Under the pieces are notes generated by a model. That model was not told where the DNA came from. It was given only the letters and a program-made list of their open reading frames with translations, and searched no databases. Made by a program: the position numbers and the translations under genes. Shown one piece after another: positions 9,179-16,662 of a stretch of 47,673 nt of DNA (its first letter is position 1; every line of letters starts with the position of its first letter). Where the stretch lies: contig NZ_SSXE01000057.1 in assembly GCF_021699195.1 (NCBI RefSeq), forward strand, positions 1-47,673, written 5' to 3'. This DNA comes from Nonomuraea sp. MG754425 (GTDB lineage: Bacteria > Actinomycetota > Actinomycetes > Streptosporangiales > Streptosporangiaceae).

Positions 9179-9194
9179 GTCTCAAAATTGAGAC
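9179..9194. promoter_or_regulatory. Palindrome GTCTCA-N4-TGAGAC, first copy
   Basis: The bases read GTCTCAAAATTGAGAC, a perfect 7-bp inverted repeat around two bases. The same GTCTCA-N4-TGAGAC pattern recurs 71 bp to the right. It lies in the gap between convergent genes, so a role as an operator is uncertain; it could equally be a weak hairpin. Confidence 0.4.
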
Positions 9195-9244
9195 TGACCG
9201 AAGCGGTTGGTATCACGGTATGGACTTGGCGGACCCAGCGATGG

Positions 9245-9270
9245 CGTTGGTCTCACGGATGAGACCAACG
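9245..9270. terminator. Strong hairpin downstream of the minus-strand nucleotidyltransferase gene
   Basis: A perfect 11-bp inverted repeat, CGTTGGTCTCA with TGAGACCAACG, around the loop CGGA. It begins 8 bp beyond the stop of the minus-strand gene ending at 9278, the place for a terminator. It also contains the GTCTCA-N4-TGAGAC core found at 9179-9194, so a protein-binding role is possible. Confidence 0.55.
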
Positions 9271-9277
9271 GCAGGTG

Positions 9278-10003
9278 CTATCGGCCGCGCATGAACGCCA
9301 GGTCCGCGCCCCACCCGTCGAACACCTCTCCGTGCCCGGCGGCCCGCGCGGGCGGCTCCACGTCGTTCAGCAGCCCTCGCACCGCCTGTGCGGCCTGCGG
9401 GGACAACGCGGCCTCCAGCCGTGGCAGGAGTTCCTCGGGGCCCCAGATCGGCAGCCGCAGCGGATGCCGCCGCAGCTCCCACTCCACGTACTTGTGGTAC
9501 GGACGCACCCGTCCATGCAACGCGAACACATACGTCAGGTAGTGCGAGGCGGCCTCGGCCCCGTCCAGCCGGGCTGCCAGCGAGTTCGCGTCGCGATCGT
9601 TCTTCAGGCACCGGTATGCGCTGTTGAGGAACGCGCCCAGCGCCGCCACCGCCACCGCCTCGGACTCCTCCGCCGCGAGCCGGCCCTTGGCCGCGACCAG
9701 GTCACCGATCCCGGCCGAGGCGTCCTTCAGCACCTTGGCGTAGGCGAAGGCGTACCGGTTCCACTCGGTGCCGGAGCCTGGCAGCGCATGCCCGCGGAAC
9801 TCCTCCAGCGTCATCACCACCACGTCCAGCACGGCGTCCCGGCGCGGCGCGATCGCCGAGCGGTCGGTGACGATCACGTAGACATCGTGGTCGGAGCGTG
9901 CCGTGGCGGCGCCCTCGCGGGCACGGGAGCCGCTCAGCACCACCCCCAGCACCCGTGGGTCCTGGCGGGCCTGGGCGAGGAAGGTGCCGAAGGGGTCCGT
10001 CAC
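9278..10003 (-). CDS. Nucleotidyltransferase-domain protein with HEPN-like helical C-terminus
   Basis: A 241-residue protein. The N-terminal nucleotidyltransferase fold is shown by VVLSGSRAREGAATARSDHD (Gly-Ser helix followed by the Asp-x-Asp metal pair, about residues 19-42). The C-terminal half (about 110-230) is helical with EAVAVAALGAFLNSAYRCLK and a basic/aromatic stretch (RVRPYHKYVEWELRRHP), which resembles the helical bundle fused to kanamycin-type nucleotidyltransferases. The likely reaction is transfer of a nucleoside monophosphate to a protein or small molecule; the target is unknown. The GTG at 10003 is chosen because it overlaps the mutase stop by 4 bp (GTGA). An aminoglycoside adenylyltransferase or a minimal nucleotidyltransferase of an antitoxin type are alternatives. 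Confidence 0.75.
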   Translation of the reverse strand: MTDPFGTFLAQARQDPRVLGVVLSGSRAREGAATARSDHDVYVIVTDRSAIAPRRDAVLDVVVMTLEEFRGHALPGSGTEWNRYAFAYAKVLKDASAGIGDLVAAKGRLAAEESEAVAVAALGAFLNSAYRCLKNDRDANSLAARLDGAEAASHYLTYVFALHGRVRPYHKYVEWELRRHPLRLPIWGPEELLPRLEAALSPQAAQAVRGLLNDVEPPARAAGHGEVFDGWGADLAFMRGR

Positions 10004-11631
10004 AGGTTGAGGCGGGTGGTCAGGTCGGACTTCAGGGTGGTGAGGTGGGTGGCGGCGCGGGCTCGGGCCTCTGCGGGGGTGCCCGTGACCGGGACGACGA
10101 CCTCCAGGTAGCACTTCAGCTTCGGTTCCGTCCCCGACGGGCGGACGATCACGCGGGCGTCACCCGACAGGCGGTAGCGCAGGCCGTCGGTGGGCGGCAG
10201 GCCGCCGTCGCCGCGTGACAGGTCGTCCAGGCGTTCCACGGTGCGGCCCCCCAGCGTGGGAGTGCGGTCGGCGCGCAGGCGGGTCATGGCGGCGGCGATC
10301 AGGGAGAGGTCGGCCACGCGGAACGACAGTTGCGCCGTCGCGTGCAGCCCGTAGCGGCGGGCCTGGTCGTCGAGGAGGTCCAGCAGGGTGCGGCCGTCGC
10401 GCTTGGCCGCCGCCGCGATGGCCGCCGTCGTCAGGGCCGCGCCGATGCCGTCCTTGTCCCTGACGGGCAGGCCCGCGTCCGAGCCGAGGCTGTAGCCGAG
10501 GGCCTCCTCGTAGCCGAAGACCAGGCCGGGGCCGGCCTTGATGATCCACTTGAAGCCGGTGAGCGTCTCGCCGTACCGGACGCCGTGCGCCTGGGCGATC
10601 TTGCCGAGGAGGGAGGAGGAGACGATGGTGGTGGCGACCATGCGATCGCCGGTCGTGTGCGTGATCACGTGCTCGGCCAGCAGGCCGCCGACCTCGTCGC
10701 CGGTCAGCATGCGCACGCCGCCCCCCGGCAGCGGCACGCCCACCGCGCACCGGTCGGCGTCGGGGTCGTTGGCCAGCACCAGGTCGGCCTCCAGCGTGGC
10801 GGCCAGGGCGACGGCGAGGTCCATCGCGCCCGGTTCCTCCGGGTTGGGGAAGGCGACCGTCGGGAAGTCGGGGTCGGGGTCGCGCTGCTCCTCGACCGCC
10901 ATCGGGCTCTCGAAGCCGGCGGTCAGGAAGGCGTCGGTGAGGGTGGCCGCGCCGACCCCGTGCAGCGGGGTGTAGGCCACGCGCAGGTCGCGGGCGTCCC
11001 CGAGGGGCAGCGAGGTCACGGCGGCGACGTAGTCGGCGACGATGCCCTCGCCCAGTTCGGTGAGCGTGCCGGGGCCGTTCAGGGGCAGTTCGTCCACGCG
11101 GCCGACGGCGTCGATGGCCGCCGAGATCCGGCTGTCGATCGGCGGCGTGATCTGGGAGCCGTCGCCCCAGTAGACCTTGTAGCCGTTGTCGCGCGGCGGG
11201 TTGTGGCTGGCGGTGACCGTCACCCCGGCGTCGGCTCCGAGGTGGCGGACGGCGAAGGCGAGCACGGGCGTGGGCAGCGGCCCCGGCAACAGCGAGGCGT
11301 GCAGACCCGCGCCCGTCAGCACGGCCGCCGTGTCGCGGGCGAACACGTCCGACTTGTGCCGGGCGTCGTGGCCGATGACCACGTGCTTGCCCGGCCCGAG
11401 CACCGCGGCCAGACCGGCGGCGGCGCGCATGACGGTGACCCGGTTCATCCGGTTCGGCCCCGCGCCCAGCTCGCCGCGCAGGCCCGCGGTGCCGAACTCC
11501 AGCTTGGCGCGGAACCGGTCGTCGAGGGCGGGCAGGTCAGCGCGCTCGATCAGGGCGGACAGCTCGGCGCGGGTGTCGGGGTCGGGGTCCTGGGCCAGCC
11601 AGCGGCGGGCCTCCTCCAGGACGCCGCTCAA
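10000..11631 (-). CDS. pmmB: Phosphohexomutase (phosphomannomutase/phosphoglucomutase family)
   Basis: A 543-residue alpha-D-phosphohexomutase that interconverts hexose 1- and 6-phosphates in the cytoplasm. The phosphoserine loop TASHNPPRDNGYKVYWGDG, the metal loop DPDADR, the sugar-binding FGYEEALGYS and the phosphate-binding RPSGTEPKLK motif are all intact and in the normal order. The beginning, RFRAKLEFGTAGLRGELG, is typical of the PmmB-type long forms. No ATG or GTG fits the start; a TTG at 11631 overlaps the stop of the nucleoside phosphorylase gene (TTGA), so translation is probably coupled. As a product of pentose and hexose phosphate salvage it may act on ribose or deoxyribose 1-phosphate released by the neighbouring phosphorylase; mannose and glucose are alternatives. 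Confidence 0.9.
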   Translation of the reverse strand: MSGVLEEARRWLAQDPDPDTRAELSALIERADLPALDDRFRAKLEFGTAGLRGELGAGPNRMNRVTVMRAAAGLAAVLGPGKHVVIGHDARHKSDVFARDTAAVLTGAGLHASLLPGPLPTPVLAFAVRHLGADAGVTVTASHNPPRDNGYKVYWGDGSQITPPIDSRISAAIDAVGRVDELPLNGPGTLTELGEGIVADYVAAVTSLPLGDARDLRVAYTPLHGVGAATLTDAFLTAGFESPMAVEEQRDPDPDFPTVAFPNPEEPGAMDLAVALAATLEADLVLANDPDADRCAVGVPLPGGGVRMLTGDEVGGLLAEHVITHTTGDRMVATTIVSSSLLGKIAQAHGVRYGETLTGFKWIIKAGPGLVFGYEEALGYSLGSDAGLPVRDKDGIGAALTTAAIAAAAKRDGRTLLDLLDDQARRYGLHATAQLSFRVADLSLIAAAMTRLRADRTPTLGGRTVERLDDLSRGDGGLPPTDGLRYRLSGDARVIVRPSGTEPKLKCYLEVVVPVTGTPAEARARAATHLTTLKSDLTTRLNL

Positions 11632-12431
11632 AGCCGGTCCACCACCTTGGCCAGCAGCACGCCCATGCGGGCGGCCGTGGCGCGGCCCACCTCCAGGACC
11701 TCCTCGTGGTTGAGCGGCTCGCCGGACAGGCCCGCGCCCGGGTTGGTGACCAGGGACAGGCCGAGCACCTCCAGGCCGGCCTCCCGGGCCGCGATGGACT
11801 CCAGGACGGTGGACATGCCGACCATGTCGCCGCCCAGCGTGCGCAGCATGCGGATCTCGGCCGGCGTCTCGTACGTGGGGCCGCGGAAGGCCACGTAGAC
11901 GCCCTCGGCGAGGCCCGGCTCGATCTCGCGCACCAGCGCGCGCAGGCGGCGCGAGTAGACCTCGGTGAGGTCGATGAACGTGGTGCCGGTGATCGGGTTG
12001 GCCCCGGTCAGGTTGATGTGGTCGCTGATCAGGACCGGGTCGCCGACGTCCTGCGTCTCGGGCCGCAGGCCGCCGGCGGCGTTGGTGAGCACGAGGGTGC
12101 GCACACCGGCCGCCGCCGCCGTGCGGACGCCGTGCACGACCGCGTCCACCCCGAGCCCCTCGTACAGGTGCGTGCGCCCGAGGAAGATCAGCGCGTGCCG
12201 CCCGGACGGGGTGCGCACGACGCGGATCTTGCCGCCGTGGCCCGCGACGGCGGGTGCGCGGAAGCCGGGCAGTTCGGTGAACGCGATCTCGGCCACCGTC
12301 TCGCCGATCGCGTCGGCGGCGGGCACCCACCCCGACCCCATCACCAGTGCCACGTCGAAGGTGTCGAGGCCGGCGGCGCCGCGCAGTGCGGTGGCGGCCG
12401 TACCGGCCAGGGTGTATGCGTCTTTGGTCAC
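11628..12431 (-). CDS. deoD: Purine nucleoside phosphorylase (trimeric type)
   Basis: A 267-residue enzyme that splits inosine, guanosine and their deoxy forms with phosphate, giving the base and (deoxy)ribose 1-phosphate. The motifs of the trimeric, mammalian-like class are present: VMGSGW (phosphate loop), AGHGG, FLGRTHLYEG, LTNAAGGL, the base-pocket GPTYETPAEIRML with its glutamate, MVGMSTV and SLVTNPGAGLSGEPLNHEEV. Length fits the family. It starts with GTG at 12431. It is the first gene of a pair with the mutase, with 4-bp overlap, and together with add it forms a purine-salvage route. The symbol follows the actinobacterial custom; punA is also used. Confidence 0.92.
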   Translation of the reverse strand: MTKDAYTLAGTAATALRGAAGLDTFDVALVMGSGWVPAADAIGETVAEIAFTELPGFRAPAVAGHGGKIRVVRTPSGRHALIFLGRTHLYEGLGVDAVVHGVRTAAAAGVRTLVLTNAAGGLRPETQDVGDPVLISDHINLTGANPITGTTFIDLTEVYSRRLRALVREIEPGLAEGVYVAFRGPTYETPAEIRMLRTLGGDMVGMSTVLESIAAREAGLEVLGLSLVTNPGAGLSGEPLNHEEVLEVGRATAARMGVLLAKVVDRL

Positions 12432-12433
12432 CT

Positions 12434-13738
12434 TCAGTAGTTTAGGAGCAGCCTGTCCAGGACCCGCACCCCGAACTGGAGCGCGTCCACCGGCACCCGC
12501 TCGTCCACGCCGTGGAACATCGAGGCGAAGTCCATGTCGGCGGGCAGCCGCAGCGGCACGAACCCGAACCCGCGCACGCCCAGGTCCGCGAAGAACGTCT
12601 TGTTGTCGGTGCCGCCCGACATGCAGTACGGGATCGCCCGCGCCGCCGGGTCCTCGGCCTTCAGCGCCGCGATCATCGACTCGACCAGCGCCCCGTCGAA
12701 CGAGGTCTCCAGAGCGATGTCGTGGTGCACGAACTCGCGCCGCACCTTCGGCCCGAGCAGCCCGTCCACGGTCTTGAAGAAGTCCTCTTCGAAGCCCGGC
12801 AGGAACCGCCCGTCCACCACGGCCGTGGCCTGGCCGGGGATGACGTTCGACTTGTAGCCCGCGCCGAGCTGGGTCGGGTTGGTGGTGTTGCGCAGGGTCG
12901 CGCCCACGAACCGCACCAGCGGGCCGATCCTGTCGAGGATCGGCTGCGGGTCGTCCTCGTCGAAGGGGATGCCGAAGGCATCGGCGACCTCGGTGAGGAA
13001 GCGGCGCACGGTCGGGGTGTAGGTCAGCGGCCAGTCGTGGTCGCCGATCCTGGCCACGGCCCTGGCGACCTCGGTGACGGCGTTGTCGTCGTTCAGCATC
13101 GAGCCGTGCCCGGCGGTGCCGTCGGCGACCAGCTTCATCCAGGCCAGCCCCTTCTGGGCCGTCTCGATCAGGTAGAGCCGCAGCGACGGGTCGACCTCCA
13201 GCGAGTAGCCGCCGACCTCGCTGATCGCCTCGGTCACGCCCTCGAACAGCTCGGGGTGGTGGGCCGTGAGGTACTTGGCGCCGTACACGCCGCCGGCCTC
13301 CTCATCGGCCACCCAGGCGAAGACGAGGTCACGGCGCGGCTTGCGGCCCTCGCGCTTGAGCTGGCGCAGCACGGCCAGCATCATCGCGTCCATGTCCTTC
13401 ATGTCCACCGCGCCGCGGCCCCAGATGTAGCCGTCGCGCACCTCGCCGCCGAACGGGTCCACCGTCCAGTCGGCGGCGCTGGCCGGCACGACGTCGAGGT
13501 GGCCGTGGACGAGCAGGGCGGGCAGCGACGGGTCGGAGCCCTCGACGCGGGTGATCACGTTGCCGCGGCCGGGCTCGCTCTCGACGTACGTCGCCTCGAT
13601 GCCGACCTCGGCCAGCCTGGACATGACGACCTCGGCCGCGGCGCGCTCGCCGGGGCCGCTGCCGTCGCCGTAGTTGCTGCTGTCGACGCGGATCAGCTCC
13701 ACGCACAGGTCGGCGACTTCCTTCTCCGCAGGGGTCAT
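12434..13738 (-). CDS. M20-family metallopeptidase/carboxypeptidase
   Basis: A 434-residue di-zinc hydrolase. Metal and catalytic motifs are intact: LLVHGHLDVVPA (zinc histidine and catalytic aspartate), GRGAVDMKDM (bridging aspartate), VADEEAGG (general-base glutamate and zinc ligand), the lid-domain histidine in GTAGHGSML, and a C-terminal histidine in SMFHGVDERVP. There is no signal peptide, so it acts inside the cell, probably on di- or oligopeptides or an acylated amino acid. The ATG at 13738 is chosen because it overlaps the regulator gene's stop (ATGA). The stop is 2 bp from the start region of deoD. With the regulator and the divergent transporter it looks like an uptake-and-cleavage unit for a peptide or amide compound. 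Confidence 0.88.
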   Translation of the reverse strand: MTPAEKEVADLCVELIRVDSSNYGDGSGPGERAAAEVVMSRLAEVGIEATYVESEPGRGNVITRVEGSDPSLPALLVHGHLDVVPASAADWTVDPFGGEVRDGYIWGRGAVDMKDMDAMMLAVLRQLKREGRKPRRDLVFAWVADEEAGGVYGAKYLTAHHPELFEGVTEAISEVGGYSLEVDPSLRLYLIETAQKGLAWMKLVADGTAGHGSMLNDDNAVTEVARAVARIGDHDWPLTYTPTVRRFLTEVADAFGIPFDEDDPQPILDRIGPLVRFVGATLRNTTNPTQLGAGYKSNVIPGQATAVVDGRFLPGFEEDFFKTVDGLLGPKVRREFVHHDIALETSFDGALVESMIAALKAEDPAARAIPYCMSGGTDNKTFFADLGVRGFGFVPLRLPADMDFASMFHGVDERVPVDALQFGVRVLDRLLLNY

Positions 13739-14721
13739 GGTGTTCTCTCCATCGTGAGCAGTCCGGACTTGTGGAGGTGGCCGCGCTTGTAGGCGCGGGT
13801 GATGAGCGTGAGATCGACGTCGGTGATCTCGTCGTGCCGGCCGACGACGCCGGTCATGAAACGGTAGAGGGCCGCTTCGTGGGCCACGACGACCTGCACG
13901 ATGAGTGAGTGCGTGCCCGTGGTGGCGGCGCAGTAACGCACGTCCGGGTGCGCGGCCAGCGCCTGGCCGACCAGATCGAGCCCGTGCGGACGCACCTTCA
14001 GCCACAGCATGGCCTCGACCTCCAGGCCGAGCAGCGCGGGCTCGACCTCGGCCCTGGGCAGCAGCAGCCGCCGCTCGATGAGCGAGGCGACCCGCCGGCG
14101 CGCGGTCGGCACGGAGACGTCCAGCCGCTCGGCGACGGCGGTGAAGGCGATGCGGCCGTCGGTGGTGAGCAGGGCGGCGATCTCCTGCTCCAGCGGCGAC
14201 AGCCCCTCCTCGTCGGGCAGGGGGCCGGGCGGCGGGACGGGCCGCAGCTCGGCCACCTCCCGATCGGTCAGGTACGGGGCGTGCCACTCGGCCACCGTCC
14301 TGAAGGTGTGCAGCACGACCTGGGTCTGCGTCTGGGACACGCCGTCGATGTCGGAGATCTGCGCGGACAGGATGCGGTGCAGGTCCTCCCTGGAGGGGGA
14401 GACCAGCTCGCAGCCGATGTCGGCGGCCCCGGTCAGCGAGTAGACCGAGCGGGTGTCGCGCCGGTCGGCCAGCGCCTTGGCCACCTGTGCCGCCGTCCCC
14501 GGCCGTACGTGGACGTGCAGGTGCACGGGCCGTCCGTGCCCGGTGCGCAGGTCGTCGTAGATGGCCGTGACCCGGACGACGCCTTCGGCGATCAGCCGCT
14601 GCAACCGCCGGGCGACCGTGCGCTCGTGCTCGCCCACGGCCCGGCCGATCTCGCCCCACGAGGCGCGGGGGCTGACCTGCAGCGCGGCCACGAGCCGTTG
14701 GTCGAGAACGTCCACCTGCAC
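13735..14721 (-). CDS. Lrp/AsnC-family transcriptional regulator, double-length
   Basis: A 328-residue protein with two Lrp/AsnC units. The first helix-turn-helix is at about residues 4-45 (LDQRLVAALQVSPRASWGEI, then RTVARRLQRLIAEGVV). A ligand-binding half follows, then a second helix-turn-helix at about 175-220 (LEQEIAALLTTDGRIAF, then SVPTARRRVASLIERRLL), then a second ligand-binding half ending in DVDLTLITRAYKRG. The GTG at 14721 gives the usual short start before the first helix; a GTG two codons later is possible. The stop overlaps the peptidase start, so the two are co-transcribed. A perfect 7-6-7 dyad lies just upstream in the divergent promoter region, consistent with control of itself and of the transporter. 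Confidence 0.85.
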   Translation of the reverse strand: MQVDVLDQRLVAALQVSPRASWGEIGRAVGEHERTVARRLQRLIAEGVVRVTAIYDDLRTGHGRPVHLHVHVRPGTAAQVAKALADRRDTRSVYSLTGAADIGCELVSPSREDLHRILSAQISDIDGVSQTQTQVVLHTFRTVAEWHAPYLTDREVAELRPVPPPGPLPDEEGLSPLEQEIAALLTTDGRIAFTAVAERLDVSVPTARRRVASLIERRLLLPRAEVEPALLGLEVEAMLWLKVRPHGLDLVGQALAAHPDVRYCAATTGTHSLIVQVVVAHEAALYRFMTGVVGRHDEITDVDLTLITRAYKRGHLHKSGLLTMERTP

Positions 14722-14742
14722 CCGTTTCCATGTCGGGAATGT

Positions 14743-14762
14743 AAATATTGTGGCGAATATTT
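14743..14762. promoter_or_regulatory. A/T-rich dyad in the regulator/transporter divergent region
   Basis: AAATATTGTGGCGAATATTT: perfect 7-bp arms around six bases, standing out in GC-rich DNA. It lies 22 bp before the regulator start and 64 bp before the transporter start. Lrp/AsnC proteins commonly bind A/T-rich dyads of this size, so it is the probable operator. Confidence 0.6.
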
Positions 14763-14825
14763 GACTGTTTCGGTCGCCCGAATGCACAGTAAGCCATTAC
14801 CGCACTTGTCAGCAAAGGAGCCCAC

Positions 14826-16130
14826 GTGGCGACCTCCCCTGTGGCGCACTCCCCACTCGGCACCCCCAAGAGCCGCGTCCGCCAGCTCATGGCGGCCAGC
14901 GCCGGCAACGTGGTCGAGTGGTACGACTGGTATGCGTACACGTTTCTCGCCGTCTACTTCTCCGAGCAGGTCTTCCCCGAGAGCTCGGCCAACAGCCTCG
15001 TCCCCCTGCTGAGCGCGTTCGCCGTCTTCGCGGTCGGCTTCTTCATGCGCCCGCTCGGCGGCCTGCTCGTCGGCGCCTTCGCCGACCGCTACGGCCGCAA
15101 GGCCGCCATGACGTTCACCATCGTGCTCATGGGCGCGGGCTCGCTGCTCGTCGGCCTGACCCCGACGTACGCGGCCGTCGGGGTGCTGGCGCCGGTCATC
15201 CTCACCCTGGCCCGGCTCATCCAGGGCCTGTCGGTGGGCGGCGAGTTCGCCGCCGCGACCACGTTCCTCGTGGAGTCGGCCCCGCCCGGCCGGCGCGGCC
15301 TGTACTCGAGCTTCCAGTACGTCAGCACCACCATCGGCCAGCTCCTCGCGTCGGGCCTGGCGGCGGTGCTGGCCACCAGCCTGGCCAAGGCCGACATGTC
15401 CTCCTACGGCTGGCGCATCCCGTTCATCGTCGGCGCGGTGCTCAGCCTGGTCGGTCTGTGGATCCGCAAGGGCGCCGACGAGACCTCGGCCGTGGCGCAG
15501 GAGATCCGGCGGGGCGAGGCGCAGCGGCCCAAGCTGTTCGAGTTCCTGCGGCACCACCCGAGGTCGGCGGCCACGATCGTGGGCATCACCATCGCCGGCA
15601 CCGTCGCGTACTACACGTGGACCAGCTTCCTGCCCACGTACGCGCAGATCACCGTCGGCTTCGACAAGGCGCAGTCGCTCCAGATCGGCACCATCTCGCT
15701 GGTGTTCTTCATGATCCTGCAGCCGCTGATGGGCCTGCTGTCGGACCGGGTGGGGCGCAGGCCGCTGCTGATCGGGTTCGGGCTCGGGTTCCTCGTCCTG
15801 CCGGTGCCGCTGCTCGGGCTGCTCACCGACGCGTACGCGAGCCTGCTGGTGGTGCAGCTCGTCGGCATGGTGTTCCTCAGCGGGTTCACCTCGATCTCGG
15901 CCGCGGTGAACTCGGAGCTGTTCCCGACCCGGGTGCGGGCGGCGGGGGCCGGGTTCCCGTACTCGCTGACCGTGGCGCTCTTCGGCGGCACCGCGCCACT
16001 GATCGGCACCGCGTTGCAGGAGGCCGGCAACCCCGGGCTCTTCCCGTGGTACATGTCGGCGCTGGCGCTGATCTCGACGCTGGTCTACGTCTTCGTGCTG
16101 CGGGAGACCAAGGACCAGCCGCTGCGCTGA
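14826..16130 (+). CDS. MFS transporter of the metabolite:H+ symporter (MHS) family
   Basis: A 434-residue inner-membrane protein with about twelve hydrophobic segments. MHS/ProP-type signatures are present: GNVVEWYDWYAYTF at residues about 27-40, MRPLGGLLVGAFADRYGRK in loop 2-3, RLIQGLSVGGEFAAATTF in segment 4, and LSDRVGRRPLL in loop 8-9. The family imports organic acids, betaines or aromatic acids with protons. The GTG start is set by AAGGAG five bases upstream. It is divergent from the Lrp-type regulator and the M20 peptidase, suggesting that its substrate is what the peptidase cuts. The exact substrate cannot be read from sequence. Confidence 0.88.
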   Translation: MATSPVAHSPLGTPKSRVRQLMAASAGNVVEWYDWYAYTFLAVYFSEQVFPESSANSLVPLLSAFAVFAVGFFMRPLGGLLVGAFADRYGRKAAMTFTIVLMGAGSLLVGLTPTYAAVGVLAPVILTLARLIQGLSVGGEFAAATTFLVESAPPGRRGLYSSFQYVSTTIGQLLASGLAAVLATSLAKADMSSYGWRIPFIVGAVLSLVGLWIRKGADETSAVAQEIRRGEAQRPKLFEFLRHHPRSAATIVGITIAGTVAYYTWTSFLPTYAQITVGFDKAQSLQIGTISLVFFMILQPLMGLLSDRVGRRPLLIGFGLGFLVLPVPLLGLLTDAYASLLVVQLVGMVFLSGFTSISAAVNSELFPTRVRAAGAGFPYSLTVALFGGTAPLIGTALQEAGNPGLFPWYMSALALISTLVYVFVLRETKDQPLR

Positions 16131-16146
16131 GCCGACGGGCGGGCGC

Positions 16147-16599
16147 TCAGCCGCCGAACGACGTGCAGGGACGCTGCCGCAACTCCTTGACGTAGTCGTC
16201 GGGCGCGCCCGCCCGCTCGGCCGCCTCGGCCAGGCTGCCCAGGTAGCGGGCCGAGGGCAGGCCGCCCTCGTAGCCGTCGAGCGCGTAGAACCAGGCCACG
16301 ACCTCGCCGTCGAGGGTCTGCACCCGCATCCGCACCTTGTGGTAGGCCCCGCGCACCGCGCCCTCCCACTGGTCGAGCGAGGTCTCCTCCCAGTCGGGCA
16401 CGTCGTAGAGCACCACGAACACGTGCTCGCCGGGGTGTTCGACGATCGTGGCGACCGCGCCCTCCCAGGCGAGGTCCATCCCCCCGAACGTCAGACGCCA
16501 GCCCGGCAGCCATCCCACACCCCGGATGGGGGAGTGCGGGGCACGCATGGCCATCTGCTCAGGGTCCATGTTGCTGCCGTAGGCGGCGTAGACAGGCAC
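16147..16599 (-). CDS. Gamma-glutamylcyclotransferase family protein
   Basis: A 150-residue protein of the GGCT/AIG2 fold. The substrate-binding signature YAAYGSNMD is at residues about 4-12, followed by GVGWLPGWRLTFGGM and a catalytic-region glutamate in HVFVVLYDVPDWEETSLDQWEG. The family turns gamma-glutamyl amino acids or related amides into 5-oxoproline. The GTG at 16599 gives the family's standard beginning (V-P-V-Y-A-A-Y); GTGs further upstream would run into the divergent lpdA start. It faces lpdA across 63 bp, and the same pair is, to my knowledge, common in Actinobacteria. The actual substrate is not determined. Confidence 0.83.
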   Translation of the reverse strand: MPVYAAYGSNMDPEQMAMRAPHSPIRGVGWLPGWRLTFGGMDLAWEGAVATIVEHPGEHVFVVLYDVPDWEETSLDQWEGAVRGAYHKVRMRVQTLDGEVVAWFYALDGYEGGLPSARYLGSLAEAAERAGAPDDYVKELRQRPCTSFGG

Positions 16600-16662
16600 A
16601 GCAGACAACACTAGCGCCTGAGGCCCTGCCCCGTTCGTCGGCAACTCGGGGCATGCGGGAGA

